The notes: generated by a model not told the origin, from the sequence alone. 64,000 bases of DNA from DATBVX01 sp963696675 (GCA_963696675.1 CAVOLM010000054.1:41657-105656), one strand, 5' to 3'. Shown: positions 41,279 to 51,373, counted from the first letter of the stretch. Program-made: numbers and translations.

Positions 41279-41986
41279 ATGGAGCAACTCCCCCTAGGCG
41301 TGCGCTGGCGGGACCAGTCGGTGTTCGAGAGTTTCTTCACCGGGCCGAACCCGCTCGTGGTCCAGGAGCTGCGCGGCTTGTACGGCCGCAAGGTGGCTCA
41401 GCCCACTGCGCTGTGGATCTGGGGCGCGGAGGCGAGCGGCAAGAGTCACCTCTTGCAGGCGGTGTGCGCCGAGACGGGTGCAGCGGGCGGGCGTGCCGCA
41501 TACCTTCCGCTGGGAGATGAGTCCCTCAGCGCTCCCGCCGCACTTCAGGGCTGCGAACACCTGGACGTCGTGTGCATCGACGACCTGCAGCTCGCGCCGG
41601 GCAATGCCGGATGGGAGCGGGCGATCTTCAACCTGTACCTGGGCCTCAACGAGCATCAGCGCCATCTGGTGCTCGCTGCAACGAGCCCCCCGGCAGCGCT
41701 CAACTGGGGGCTTGCGGATCTGCGCTCGAGGCTATCCGCGGCCCTCATCCTGCATCTGAAACCGTTGAGCGAGGCCGAGCACGTAGCGGCCCTGCGGCTG
41801 CGAGCGGCAATTCGCGGGCTCGAGATACCCGAGGAAACGGCGGGATTCCTGCTGCGTCGCTACCCCCGTGACCTGGGATCGCTGTGCGCGCTGCTCGATA
41901 CGCTCGACAGCGCGGCGCTGGCGGCGCAGCGGCGACTCACCGTGCCCTTCATCAAGCAAGTTATCGAACAGGAACGCGAGGACTAG
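41279..41986 (+). CDS. hda: DnaA regulatory inactivator Hda
   Basis: A 235-residue AAA+ protein related to DnaA domain III. The N-terminus MEQLPLGVRW contains the beta-clamp binding motif that lets Hda act on clamp-loaded DNA and switch off DnaA-ATP. Walker A GAEASGKSH (Lys55), Walker B VVCIDDLQL, sensor residues in RSRLSAALI. I use ATG 41279 because it puts the clamp motif at the very start. Undamaged. Confidence 0.93.
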   Translation: MEQLPLGVRWRDQSVFESFFTGPNPLVVQELRGLYGRKVAQPTALWIWGAEASGKSHLLQAVCAETGAAGGRAAYLPLGDESLSAPAALQGCEHLDVVCIDDLQLAPGNAGWERAIFNLYLGLNEHQRHLVLAATSPPAALNWGLADLRSRLSAALILHLKPLSEAEHVAALRLRAAIRGLEIPEETAGFLLRRYPRDLGSLCALLDTLDSAALAAQRRLTVPFIKQVIEQERED

Positions 41987-42051
41987 CCCAGTCCGGACCG
42001 CCATTCGGTGAGGACTGTGCACCGTCGGTCTGGGCCACGCCAGGCGCGTAA

Positions 42052-42408
42052 CTAGTCACGCGTTACTCGAAGGTACGCAACGAGAGCGACGAGCCAGGCG
42101 AATGCGAGCAGGAGGAGAGCCGCCGGGATCAAGCGATTCGCCGGATCGGCGATGAGCTCGGTAACTCCGAGCGCCATGTAGGGAATCGTCAGCAGGCTGC
42201 ACCACGCGAACGTGCGGCGCCGGCCGAGGATCAAGCCGGGGAGGGGACTCAAGAGAGGCGCGAGGGACAAGATCAGCAACCATGAGCGCAGGTTCGCGGC
42301 ACGCAGCTGCCAGGCGACCAGCAGGGCGGCAATCACGGCCATCAGGCCGAATATCAAATTGCGCAGCGCGCTCGCGGCGCTCTTCGGGTCGACAGCACCC
42401 ACACTCAT
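42052..42408 (-). CDS. DUF2069 small membrane protein
   Basis: A 118-residue protein with four predicted membrane helices (about 16-35, 42-60, 68-88 and 94-112), MSVGAVDPKSAASALRNLIF at the start and the loop PLPGLILGRRRTFAW. The start codon overlaps the wrbA stop by 4 nt; this DUF2069-wrbA pairing is conserved in relatives. Function unknown. Confidence 0.85.
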   Translation of the reverse strand: MSVGAVDPKSAASALRNLIFGLMAVIAALLVAWQLRAANLRSWLLILSLAPLLSPLPGLILGRRRTFAWCSLLTIPYMALGVTELIADPANRLIPAALLLLAFAWLVALVAYLRVTRD

Positions 42409-43013
42409 GCAGCGGTTGCAGCCTCGCCCGACGCCAGACGTACCGCAAGCTCGGCGACACGGCGGCCGAGGACTCGCGCCAGCTGCTGCTCGTCCTCCGA
42501 GAGGGTTGCGGCGGACATGCCTGCCACGTGGCTTGCCCCGTAGGGGCTGCCCCCAGCGCGCGTGCTCGAGAGCGCGGGTTCGGTGTACGGAATTCCGACC
42601 AGGTACATCCCGTGGTGCAGGAGCGGCAGCATCATCGACAGTAATGTCGTCTCCTGGCCTCCGTGCATCGTCTGGGTCGAAGTGAATACGCCAGCCGGCT
42701 TGCCGGCGAGGCCACCGCTCAACCAGAGGGGGCTGGTCCCGTCGAAGAAATACTTCAGGGGCGCCGCCATATTGCCGAAACGGGTGGGGCTGCCCACGAT
42801 CAGGCCCGCGCATTCCGTCAAATCAGCGTGCGTGGCGTATGGTGGTCCCCGTTCAGGAATCTGCGGGACACTCTGTTCGCTCGCCGCGGAGACTGGAGGA
42901 ACCGTGCGCAAGCGTGCTTGGGCACCGCCCATTTCAACGCCGCGACACACCTGCCGAGCCAGCTCCGCGGTCGTGCCCTTGCGCGAATAATACAAGACGA
43001 GAATTTCCACCAC
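42405..43013 (-). CDS. wrbA: NAD(P)H:quinone oxidoreductase, WrbA family
   Basis: About 202 residues. The flavodoxin-like FMN loop is YYSRKGTTAELARQV; further FMN contacts lie in GSPTRFGNMAAPLKYFFDGT and STQTMHGGQETTLLSM. The enzyme reduces quinones by two electrons, limiting oxidative stress. I choose GTG 43013 (VVEILVLYYSR) with GGGAG 7 nt upstream; longer in-frame readings add residues outside the family. Confidence 0.92.
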   Translation of the reverse strand: MVEILVLYYSRKGTTAELARQVCRGVEMGGAQARLRTVPPVSAASEQSVPQIPERGPPYATHADLTECAGLIVGSPTRFGNMAAPLKYFFDGTSPLWLSGGLAGKPAGVFTSTQTMHGGQETTLLSMMLPLLHHGMYLVGIPYTEPALSSTRAGGSPYGASHVAGMSAATLSEDEQQLARVLGRRVAELAVRLASGEAATAA

Positions 43014-43163
43014 GTTGAAGCTCCCGGGCGTATTGCAACAGACGGCCCCTAGTTTGCGCTCAAGATCGCGCCGCTTGGCGTCGCGGGCTTGCAACCTTGA
43101 CGCCCCTGCACCTGCTTGTTAGCGTGCGGGCCACTTCGATTATTGCATTCATATAACGAGAAG

Positions 43164-43469
43164 ATGCGCAACTTCCCCAGAGCAGGTCTGCGGATTGCAG
43201 GCGTGGCAGCGGTTCTGATGGCTCTGTCAGCGTGCGCGGGCGCTCCCGTTCAAGAAATGAGCGACGCGCGGCAAGCCATTGCTGCAGCACGCGCCGCCGG
43301 TGCCGCCGAGCGCGCTGGAGTCGAGCTGGATGTGGCGACCGACCTGCTGTCGAAGGCCGAAGCAGCACTGCAGCGCGGGGACTACGGAACGGCGCGCAGG
43401 CAGGCGGAGGAAGCTCGCACACACGCCATCGAGGCGCAGAAGCTCGCATCGACGGCCTCTGAGTCCTGA
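43164..43469 (+). CDS. DUF4398 lipoprotein
   Basis: A 101-residue lipoprotein. Signal MRNFPRAGLRIAGVAAVLMALS with lipobox LSAC (Cys24), then an Ala/Glu-rich helical hairpin typical of DUF4398: MSDARQAIAAARAAGAAERA and LSKAEAALQRGDYGTARRQA. In many bacteria this domain precedes an OmpA domain; here it stands alone. Probably in the outer membrane facing the periplasm. Followed 9 nt later by the acylphosphatase gene. Confidence 0.85.
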   Translation: MRNFPRAGLRIAGVAAVLMALSACAGAPVQEMSDARQAIAAARAAGAAERAGVELDVATDLLSKAEAALQRGDYGTARRQAEEARTHAIEAQKLASTASES

Positions 43470-43477
43470 CAAGCGAT

Positions 43478-43762
43478 GTGACCCAGCGGATCTGCAAACG
43501 AGCCCTGGTCGGCGGGCGCGTGCAAGGCGTTTTCTATCGCGCCACCGCAGCACGTGAAGCAGCCACGCTGGGACTCGAGGGCTACGCGCGCAACCTTCCC
43601 GATGGGCGGGTCGAAGTGCTTGCCTGTGGCGAGGAGCAGTCGGTGGAAGAGTTTCTGCGCTGGCTCTGGGTGGGCTCGAGTGCGTCGCGGGTCGAAATGG
43701 TGGAAGTCGTGAACGTGCCCGGGGAAGTTGTGCCGCAGAGCGGGCGTTTCGTGACGCGATGA
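43478..43762 (+). CDS. acyP: Acylphosphatase
   Basis: A 94-residue alpha/beta sandwich enzyme hydrolysing acyl phosphates. RVQGVFYRATAAREA gives the phosphate-binding loop and catalytic Arg, GYARNLPDGRVEVLACG the catalytic Asn. Starts at GTG 43478. Intact; converges on the lytic transglycosylase gene. Confidence 0.93.
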   Translation: MTQRICKRALVGGRVQGVFYRATAAREAATLGLEGYARNLPDGRVEVLACGEEQSVEEFLRWLWVGSSASRVEMVEVVNVPGEVVPQSGRFVTR

Positions 43763-43768
43763 AATGCC

Positions 43769-44335
43769 TCAGGCTCTCCATCGCGACGTCCAGCGGGTGA
43801 TCACCAGGTCTGGATAATCTCGCCGGCCGAGGCTGCCGTTGTAGCGCGCGAGCGCCTTGCGGACATCACGTCGTTCGCGATCGTAGTAAAACTTCAATAT
43901 CGCGCAGCCCATGCGGATGTTCGGCTGGACCTGTACGAGCTGGTGACGCTGCATGCCGAGCTGCTCGGGCCAGAACGGCATCACCTGCATCAGTCCCTGG
44001 GCGCCGGCGGAGGAGACCGCCCAGCGATTGAAGCTGCTCTCCACATCCATGACCGCCAGCACCAGCTCGGCCGGCAATTGCGAGTGGCGGGCTTCGCAAT
44101 ACACATTGGTGAGAATCTCGATGCGTTCGCCAAGATCCGCCACGTACTTGCGCAGCCGCGGCTCCATCAGCTTGTACCAGACCTCTGCGTCGTACTTCTC
44201 GGTGAAGCACTGGCCCGCCGTGATCGCCTTCTGCAGTACCGCCTTGAGCTCCGGGTCCTGCTGGCGGTCGGCGAGTGCGCCGGGTGCGATCAGCACCAGA
44301 CCGAGAAGTACCGCCGCCGGGCGCAGTTCAGGCAC
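43769..44335 (-). CDS. Lytic transglycosylase, SLT domain
   Basis: A 188-residue exported murein hydrolase. The GTG start at 44335 overlaps the end of proS by 8 nt and opens a signal peptide (VPELRPAAVLLGLVLIAPGALA). The SLT core follows: LPAELVLAVMDVESSFN with the catalytic Glu, GAQGLMQVMPFW, then ALARYNGSLGRRDYP. A short single-domain form. The coupling to proS is conserved in related genomes as far as I recall. Confidence 0.9.
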   Translation of the reverse strand: MPELRPAAVLLGLVLIAPGALADRQQDPELKAVLQKAITAGQCFTEKYDAEVWYKLMEPRLRKYVADLGERIEILTNVYCEARHSQLPAELVLAVMDVESSFNRWAVSSAGAQGLMQVMPFWPEQLGMQRHQLVQVQPNIRMGCAILKFYYDRERRDVRKALARYNGSLGRRDYPDLVITRWTSRWRA

Positions 44336-46041
44336 TTTGCATCCGGGTGCGCAGGAAGCCGAGGGCATCGTCGAGCGCAAACTCACTCGATGCGCTGTCG
44401 CGCCGGCCCCGATACTCGAGCCGCCCTGATTCCAGGCCGCGATCGGAGACGACGATGCGATGCGGAATGCCGAGCAACTCGGCATCGGCGAACTTGACCC
44501 CCGGGCGGGCGTCGCGATCATCCAGCAGCACCTCGATGCCGGCAGCCGTGAATTCACGATACGCGCGCTCGCTCATCTCGCGCACGCGTTCGGACTTCTG
44601 CAGATTGATGGGCACGAGGACCACGTTGAAGGGCGCGAGAGGTTCCGGCCAGATGATGCCGCGCTCGTCGTGATTCTGCTCGATGGCGGCGGCTACGATG
44701 CGCGTCACACCGATGCCGTAGCAGCCCATCAACAGGGTGACTTCGCGACCCTGCTCATCGAGAACCCGTGCATTCATGGGCTCGCTGTACTTGCGCCCGA
44801 GCTGAAAGATGTGGCCGACCTCGATACCTCGCGCGATGTCGAGGCGCCCGCGACCGCTCGGGCTCGGATCTCCCGCGACGACGTTGCGAATGTCGACTGG
44901 CTGCGGCTCGGGCAGGTCGCGCCCCCAGTTCACGCCGGTGAGATGCGCATCGGTTCGATTGGCGCCGCAGACGAAATCGCTCAGCTGCACGGCGCTGTGA
45001 TCTGCGTAGACCTTGCACCTGAGTCCCACGGGTCCCACCGAGCCGGGCTCCGCGCCCGCTGCCTCCAGTACCTGATCGGCACTCGCCATGCGAAGCGGGC
45101 TCGCGATACCGGGAAGCTTCTGCGCCTTGATCGCATTGAGCTCATGGTCGCCGCGCACGACGCAAGCCACGACTTCTCCGTCGGTGCCCTCGACGAACAA
45201 GGTCTTCACGCACTGGCGGGCCGTGATCTTCAGGTGGGCGCTCACCTCCGCGATGCTCTTCGCGCCGGGCGTCGCGACCTGCGGTGAGCTTCTGCGTCGG
45301 GGCGGCACGCGGTTCAGCGGGCGGCAGCGCTGCAGCCATTTCCAGGTTGGCGGCGTAGTCATCGGCATCGGAAAACACGATCGCATCCTCGCCCGAGTCG
45401 GCGAGCACGTGGAATTCCTGCGAGGTCGTGCCGCCGATGCTGCCCGTGTCCGCCTGCACGGCGCGAAAGCGCAGTTGCAGGCGCGTGAAAATGCGCGTGT
45501 AGGCGTCGTACATCGCGCGATAGCCCTCGGCAAGGGAAGTCTCGTCGATGTGGAACGAATACGCGTCCTTCATCAGGAACTCGCGCGCACGCATTACGCC
45601 GAAGCGCGGGCGGATCTCGTCGCGGAACTTGGTCTGGATCTGGTAGAAATTGACGGGCAGCTGCCGATAGCTGCGCAGCTCACGGCGCGCGATGTCGGTG
45701 ATCACTTCTTCGTGCGTCGGGCCGTAGCAGTAGGGGCGCTCATGACGATCCTGCAGACGCAGGAGCTCCGGCCCGTATTGCTCCCAGCGTCCCGATTCCT
45801 GCCACAGCTCCGCGGGCTGGATCGTCGGCATCAGCACTTCGAGCGCGCCGGCGCGGTCCATTTCCTCCCGGATCACGCGTTCGACCTTGCGCAACACACG
45901 CAGGCCCATGGGCAACCAGCTGTAGAGTCCCGCGGTCAGGCGACGGATGAGTCCCGCTCGCAGCATGAGCTGGTGACTCACGACTTCAGCGTCGGCAGGT
46001 ACCTCCTTCAAAGTATTGATCGGCAGCTCGGACAATCGCAT
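44328..46041 (-). CDS. proS: Prolyl-tRNA synthetase (one frameshift)
   Basis: Class II synthetase of about 571 residues. N-terminus MRLSELPINTLKEVPADAEV and LIRRLTAGLYSWLPMGLRVL, motif 2 FRDEIRPRFGVMRAREFLMK, then an editing (INS) domain with TRQCVKTLFVEG, motif 3 LMGCYGIGVTRIV, and an anticodon-binding domain. A shift near 45290, within the editing domain, separates the halves. The size with INS domain is the bacterial type. Confidence 0.95.
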
Positions 46042-46098
46042 CGTTCATCGACCCATGCGCCGGGTGGCGCGGCTGTTGAATTCAGGCACTTATATTAG

Positions 46099-46364
46099 GG
46101 AAACTCTCCGCCGGTTTCATGGTGCGCGTTGCGTCGCCAATGGTGCAGATGCTAGGCGCACCGTGCAGCCAATGGTCACTTCCATTGGCAAGCGGTGCAA
46201 CGACGCAGCTGCCCATTCGCGACGCAACCCGGACGGGACCGGCCTCGGCAAGCTTCTGGCGGTGTTGCGAGTCTTGTCGATATCGACATATCGACTGCGC
46301 CTCGCGCCTAGCCAGAAGCTTGCGGAGGACACGGTCGCGCCCATGAAACCGGCGGAGAGTTTCC
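46099..46364. repeat. 266-bp palindromic element with 24-bp terminal inverted repeats and two inner arms
   Basis: Perfect 24-bp terminal inverted repeats (46099-46122 and 46341-46364, outer end GGAAACTCTCCGCC), extendable by GCGCG past a single-base bulge. Inside are two more paired arms. Arm A: 46128-46143 with 46213-46228 (15 of 16 match), capped by the hairpin 46168-46175/46182-46189 inside 46158-46163/46193-46198. Arm B: 46241-46260 with 46311-46330 (18 of 20), capped by the palindrome GTCGATATCGAC (46276-46287). The whole would fold as a three-way junction. No coding frame and no clear target duplication. A MITE-like mobile element or structured RNA are both possible. Confidence 0.75.
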
Positions 46365-46399
46365 TGGCCTGTTATTGTGCCTCCATCCCCGCCAGACCT

Positions 46400-47224
46400 A
46401 TGATGCGCGCGCCTATGCAGAGCGAAGCGCCTCGCCCGCCGCAACGTCGCGGCATCTACCTGCTGCCCAACCTGATCACCACCGGGGCGCTGTTTGCCGG
46501 TTTCTACGCGATCGTGGCCGCGATCGACGGCAACTTCGAGCGCGCGGGCGTCGCGGTGTTCGTCGCGATGGTCTTCGACGGACTCGACGGGCGCGTGGCG
46601 CGCTGGACCAGCACCGAGAGCGCGTTCGGCAAGGAATACGACAGCCTGTCGGACATGGTGTCGTTCGGTCTTGCGCCGGCGATCGTCACTTATCAGTGGG
46701 GCGTCGCGCGGATCGCGGAGTACGGCCTCATCTGGGGCCGCGCCGGGTGGCTCGCTGCATTCTTCTTCGCCGTTGCAGCTGCCTTGCGGCTCGCGCGCTT
46801 CAACACGCGCGCCGCTGCAGACAAGCGCTTCTTCGAGGGCCTGCCCAGCCCCTCGGCGGCCGCGATCGTCGCCGCATTCGTGTGGTTCTCCAGCGAATGG
46901 CGCGAGCCGGGGCTGGTCGGTCTGATCGTCGCGTTTGTCGTCACGATGGTGGCCGGTGCCCTGATGGTGAGCCGATTCAGATACTACAGCTTCAAGGACA
47001 TCAACCTGGGCGGGCACATACCGTTTCGCTATTTCGTCCTGGTGCCGCTCGCGTTCGTGCTGATCGCGGTCAAGCCGCCGGTGATGCTGTTCGTGCTGTT
47101 CAGCACCTACGCGCTCTCCGGCCCAGCCTGGTGGCTCGTGCAGCGCATGCGTCGCCAGCCGACGGGCATTGCGGCTGGGGCCGAGTCACAACCCCAGCTG
47201 TTCGAGAATCACGATGAGTCGTGA
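46400..47224 (+). CDS. pssA: CDP-diacylglycerol--serine O-phosphatidyltransferase
   Basis: A polytopic membrane enzyme of about 274 residues making phosphatidylserine, precursor of phosphatidylethanolamine. The CDP-alcohol transferase motif is complete: FDGLDGRVARWTSTESAFG, then KEYDSLSDMVSFG. NLITTGALFAGFYAIVAA starts the first helix. ATG codons at 46400, 46403 and 46415 are possible starts; everything further upstream lies in the palindromic element. Its last 11 nt overlap the next gene. Confidence 0.93.
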   Translation: MMRAPMQSEAPRPPQRRGIYLLPNLITTGALFAGFYAIVAAIDGNFERAGVAVFVAMVFDGLDGRVARWTSTESAFGKEYDSLSDMVSFGLAPAIVTYQWGVARIAEYGLIWGRAGWLAAFFFAVAAALRLARFNTRAAADKRFFEGLPSPSAAAIVAAFVWFSSEWREPGLVGLIVAFVVTMVAGALMVSRFRYYSFKDINLGGHIPFRYFVLVPLAFVLIAVKPPVMLFVLFSTYALSGPAWWLVQRMRRQPTGIAAGAESQPQLFENHDES

Positions 47225-47895
47225 GCACTTGTCATACCTGAAGGAGCTCGGCATCGATTGGTATGTGCCGCGTGAGGCACGCGACGCACAGCAAAGGCCG
47301 CGCGCCGCGGACGGCGCAGTCGAAGTGCCGCTCATGGATTGGGACACGCTGCAGCGGGCGGTTTCCGGCTGCACGCTCTGTGGCCTGCAGAAGACGCGCA
47401 CGCAGACGGTGTTCGGTGTCGGCAATCGCCAGGCGCAGTGGATGGTGATCGGCGAAGCGCCGGGCGCTGACGAGGACGCGCAGGGCGAGCCCTTCGTCGG
47501 TCGCGCGGGCCAGCTCCTCAACAACATGCTGAAAGCGATCGGGCTCGAACGTTCGCAGGTGTTCATTGCGAACATTCTCAAGTGTCGCCCGCCCAACAAT
47601 CGCGAGCCGACGACCCGAAGAGGCAGCACACTGCACGCCGTATCTCGATCGACAGATCGATCTGATCAAGCCGCGGATCATTCTGGCGGTCGGCCGGATT
47701 GCGGCACAGAATCTGTTGCAGACCGACACGCCCATCGGGCGCATGCGCGGCAAGGTGTATTCGTACGGCACACGCCAGATCCCGGTGGTTGTGACGTATC
47801 ACCCGGCCTACCTGCTGCGCTCGCCCGGCGAGAAGCGCAAAGCCTGGACTGACCTGCAGTTCGCACAGGAAGTCTTCAGCCGTGGCCACGGTTAG
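47214..47895 (+). CDS. Uracil-DNA glycosylase, family 4 (one frameshift)
   Basis: About 226 residues. Fe-S type UDG: Cys pair in SGCTLCGLQKTR, active site GEAPGADEDAQGEPFVGRAG, ILKCRPPNN, then after a shift near 47620 EEAAHCTPYLDRQIDLIKPR and VVVTYHPAYLLR. The enzyme removes uracil from DNA. The ATG at 47214 lies inside the end of pssA, and the stop overlaps the rimI GTG start, so the three are coupled. Confidence 0.92.
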
Positions 47896-48385
47896 AAGCG
47901 AAGTTGTCTTACCGCAGCTCGCGATTCGTCACATGCACGATGACGACGTCGCGACCGTGGTGGCACTCGAGCGCGCCGCCTATCGTTTTCCCTGGAGCGA
48001 GGGGATCTTCCGCGATTGCCTGCGTGTCGGCTACGTGTGCCGTGTCATCGATCTCGCGGGAGTGGTGGTCGGATACGGGATCATGTCGATGGGCGCCGGG
48101 GAAGCGCACCTGCTCAACGTCTGCGTACGCGAGGACCTGCGCTGCCGCGGTCTCGGCCGGCGCATGCTCGAGTACCTGCTCGAGCGCGCGCACGGTGCCG
48201 GGATGCTGGAAGCGTTTCTCGAAGTGCGGCCATCGAATGTCGTGGCAGTCCGCCTCTATCAGGCGCTCGGCTTCGAGCAGGTCGGCATGCGGCGCGGCTA
48301 CTACCAGGCGCCAGGGGGTCGTGAAGATGCAGCGGTTCTCAGGCTCGACCTCGCCTCGCGTGCTGCCAGCCTGCGCGGGAAATGA
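47882..48385 (+). CDS. rimI: Ribosomal protein S18-alanine N-acetyltransferase
   Basis: A 167-residue GNAT protein. The acetyl-CoA loop is VREDLRCRGLGRRMLEYLLE and the C-terminal signature FLEVRPSNVVAVRLYQALGF is that of RimI, which acetylates the N-terminal Ala of S18. GTG start at 47882, overlapping the UDG gene by 14 nt. Intact. Confidence 0.92.
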   Translation: MATVRSEVVLPQLAIRHMHDDDVATVVALERAAYRFPWSEGIFRDCLRVGYVCRVIDLAGVVVGYGIMSMGAGEAHLLNVCVREDLRCRGLGRRMLEYLLERAHGAGMLEAFLEVRPSNVVAVRLYQALGFEQVGMRRGYYQAPGGREDAAVLRLDLASRAASLRGK

Positions 48386-48484
48386 TGGTTGCAGTTGCCA
48401 GGTCATTCCGGCCCGTGCTCGCCCATGAAACCTGTGCACAGATGCCCTAGAATGCGCGCCCCCTGACGCATTGGCTCCCACCCC

Positions 48485-50081
48485 ATGGCTGATCTCGCCG
48501 AGGAAATCGCTCGCCGCCGCACTTTTGCGATCATTTCGCACCCGGACGCGGGCAAGACCACGCTGACCGAAAAGCTGCTGCTCTTCGGCGGCGCGATCCA
48601 GATGGCGGGTACCGTCAAGGGGCGCAAGGCCGCACGCCATGCGACCTCGGACTGGATGCGACTGGAACAGCAGCGCGGCATCTCCGTGACCTCGTCGGTC
48701 ATGCAGTTCCCGTACAAGGGGCACATCGTCAATCTCCTCGACACGCCGGGACACGAGGATTTCTCCGAGGACACCTATCGCACGCTCACGGCAGTCGACT
48801 CTGCGCTGATGGTCATCGACTGCGCACGCGGCGTCGAAGAGCGCACCATCAAGCTCATGGAGGTCTGTCGCCTGCGCGATACGCCCATCATGACCTTCAT
48901 CAACAAGCTCGACCGCGATGGGCGCGAACCGGTCGAGTTGCTGGATGAAATCGAGAAGGTGCTGAAGATCGCGTGCGCGCCAATCACCTGGCCGATCGGC
49001 ATGGGCACGCGATCTCAAGGGGATCTATCACCTCATCGAGGATCGCATCTATGCCTACGAGGCAGCCGAGCGCGGACGCGCTGGCACCAATCTGACCATC
49101 GACGGCATCTCGAGCCCGGCAGCCGAAGAGTTTCTCGGCGACTCGGCACGCAGGTTTCGCGATGAGATCGAGCTGGTGCACGGCGCCACGCATCGCTTCG
49201 ATCCGCAGCTCTATCTCGCCGGTAAACAGACACCGGTGTTCTTCGGCTCGGCGATCAACAATTTCGGTGTCGAGGAGTTGCTCGGCAGCTTCGTGGCCCA
49301 TGCGCCCGCGCCGCGACCGCGCGAGACCAGCGAGCGCCAGGTGGGCGCCGGCGAATCTGCGCTCACGGGATTCGTCTTCAAGATCCAGGCGAACATGGAC
49401 CCGGGTCACCGCGATCGCATCGCGTTCCTGCGGCTGTGCTCGGGGCGCTACGAGCGCGGCATGCGCCTGTTCCACGTGCGCCTCGACAAGGAAGTGCGCG
49501 TCGGCGATGCGCTGACCTTCATGGCGGCCGACCGCACCCAGGCACAGGATGCGTACGCGGGGGACATCATCGGCCTGCACAACCACGGCACGATCAACAT
49601 CGGCGACACGTTCACCGAAGGGGAGCGTCTGAGCTTCACCGGCATACCGAACTTCGCGCCGGAGATGTTCCGGCGTGCCGTGCTGCGCGACCCGCTGCGG
49701 ATGAAGGCCCTGCAAAAGGGTCTGTCGCAGTTGTGCGAGGAAGGCGCGACGCAGCTCTTCAAGCCGCTGCGCAATAACGACCTGATCCTCGGTGCGGTAG
49801 GCCAGCTGCAGTTCGAGGTCGTGGCGTTTCGCCTGAAGGACGAATACGGTGTGGAGTGCGCGTTCGAAAACGTCAACGTCTATACGGCACGCTGGATCGG
49901 TGGGACGGACCCGAAGAAGCTCGAGGAGTTCCAGGCCAAGGCATACGAGAATCTCGCGGTGGATCATTCCGGAGCGCTCGTGTATCTCGCACCGACGCGG
50001 GTCAATCTGCAGCTGACGCTGGAGCGCTGGCCCGGCATTCGCTTCCATGAAACTCGCGAGCATCATGCCATCGCCGCCTGA
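48485..50081 (+). CDS. prfC: Peptide chain release factor 3 (one frameshift)
   Basis: GTPase that removes RF1/RF2 from ribosomes, about 532 residues. G motifs: SHPDAGKTTLTEKL, DTPGHEDFSEDTYR, NKLDRDGREP. After a shift near 49010 it continues DLKGIYHLIEDRIYAYEAAE and the RF3-typical FGSAINNFGVEELL and NFAPEMFRRAVLRDPLRMKA. RF3 rather than EF-G is shown by RHATSDWMRLEQQRGISVTS. Good frame on both sides. Confidence 0.95.
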
Positions 50082-50091
50082 GAGCGCTCCC

Positions 50092-51373
50092 ATGAGTGTC
50101 TTGCGCCGCCGCAACGTCGTTTCGTGGGCGTTGTACGACTGGGCGAATTCGTCGTTCGCAACCACGGTCATGGCGGGATTCTTCCCGATTTTCTTCAAGC
50201 AGTACTGGAGCGTCGGAACCGAAGCAACCGTCAGCACGTTTCGCCTCGGCATGGGCAACGGTGTCGCGAGCGCCCTGATCGCGCTGATGGCACCGCTCCT
50301 CGGCGCGATTGCCGACCGCGGTGGAGCGCGCGTGAAACTGCTGCTGTTCTTCACGTTGCTCGGTGTCGCCATGACAGCAGGGCTCTACTGGGTGGAGCGG
50401 GGCGACTGGCCGCTCGCGGTGGTGCTCTATGCACTTGCCGGCGTCGGGTTCTGGGGTGGCACGACGTTCTACGACTCACTGCTCCCGGATGTCGCCGAAG
50501 AGCGTGAACTCGATGTCGTTTCGAGCTACGGGTACGCGCTCGGCTATCTGGGTGGCGGCCTGCTGTTTCTCATCAACGTCGTGATGACGCTCAACCCGCA
50601 GTTGTTCGGCCTCGTCGATGCCGGGCAGGCGGTGCGCGTTTCTTTTCTGAGCGTCGCGGCCTGGTGGGCGCTGTTCACCGTGCCGTTGCTGCTCTTCGTG
50701 CGCGAACGCAAGCCCGCAACGCCGTTGCGACCGCTGGCAGCGATGCGGGCCGGCTGGATCGAGCTGTGGCAGACGGTCGGGCACTTGCGCGCTTATCGTG
50801 CGCTGACGCTTGTTTCTCGTCTCCTACTGGCTCTACATCGACGGTGTCAACACGATCATCAAGATGGCCGTCGATTACGGGCTGTCGCTCGGCTTCGACT
50901 CGAAGAGCCTGATCGTGGCGCTGCTCATCACGCAATTCGTGGCATTCCCGGCCGCGCTCGCGTTCGGGTGGATCGGAAAGCGCCGGGGGCCGCGCTTCGG
51001 CATCCTGCTGTGCATCGTCGTGTATCTCGGCGTGACGGTCTGGGGCTACTTCCTCGAGACCGTGGTGCAGTTCTACACCCTGGCGATCATCATCGGCCTG
51101 GTGCAGGGTGGCATCCAGAGCCTCAGCCGCTCGTACTTCGCGCGGCTCGTGCCGCCGCAGAAATCGGGCGAGTTCTTCGGCTTCTTCAACATGATGGGCA
51201 AGTTTGCGGCTGTCATCGGCCCGATGCTGATGGGCTGGGTGGCGCTCGCCACCGGCAGCTCACGGCTCGCGATTCTGTCGATCGCAATCCTGTTCGCCGC
51301 GGGCGCAGCGATCCTGTGGTTCGTCAGTGAGCCTCAAGCCAGCTCGCAGGATCGAGCCGGTAGTAGCTCCTGA
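50092..51373 (+). CDS. MFS transporter, UMF1/Atg22-like family (one frameshift)
   Basis: About 426 residues with 11 to 12 predicted helices. VVSWALYDWANSSFATTVMA at the N-terminus is the hallmark of the UMF1 family (related to the yeast vacuolar amino-acid effluxer Atg22). A shift near 50812 joins LRAYRALT and FLVSYWLYIDGVNTIIKMAV. The substrate is unknown. It starts 10 nt after prfC and its last 50 nt overlap the convergent mtfA gene. Confidence 0.88.

Noticed and set aside
39675..41297. A 540-residue fusion of DUF2066 with a phosphatidyltransferase
   Set aside because: A one-base shift near 40645 restores the natural DUF2066 end and a GTGA overlap with a pgsA start, and a second shift near 40880 restores the pgsA motif. 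The fusion is an error product.
46099..46364. Interpretation of the palindrome as an integron attC site or rho-independent terminator
   Set aside because: No attC core sites in the right places and no T-tract at either end; nested arms are much longer than needed for a terminator.
46016..46399. N-terminal extension of pssA through the palindromic element
   Set aside because: The added residues come from inverted-repeat sequence, have no family similarity and the usual pssA start lies at 46400-46415.
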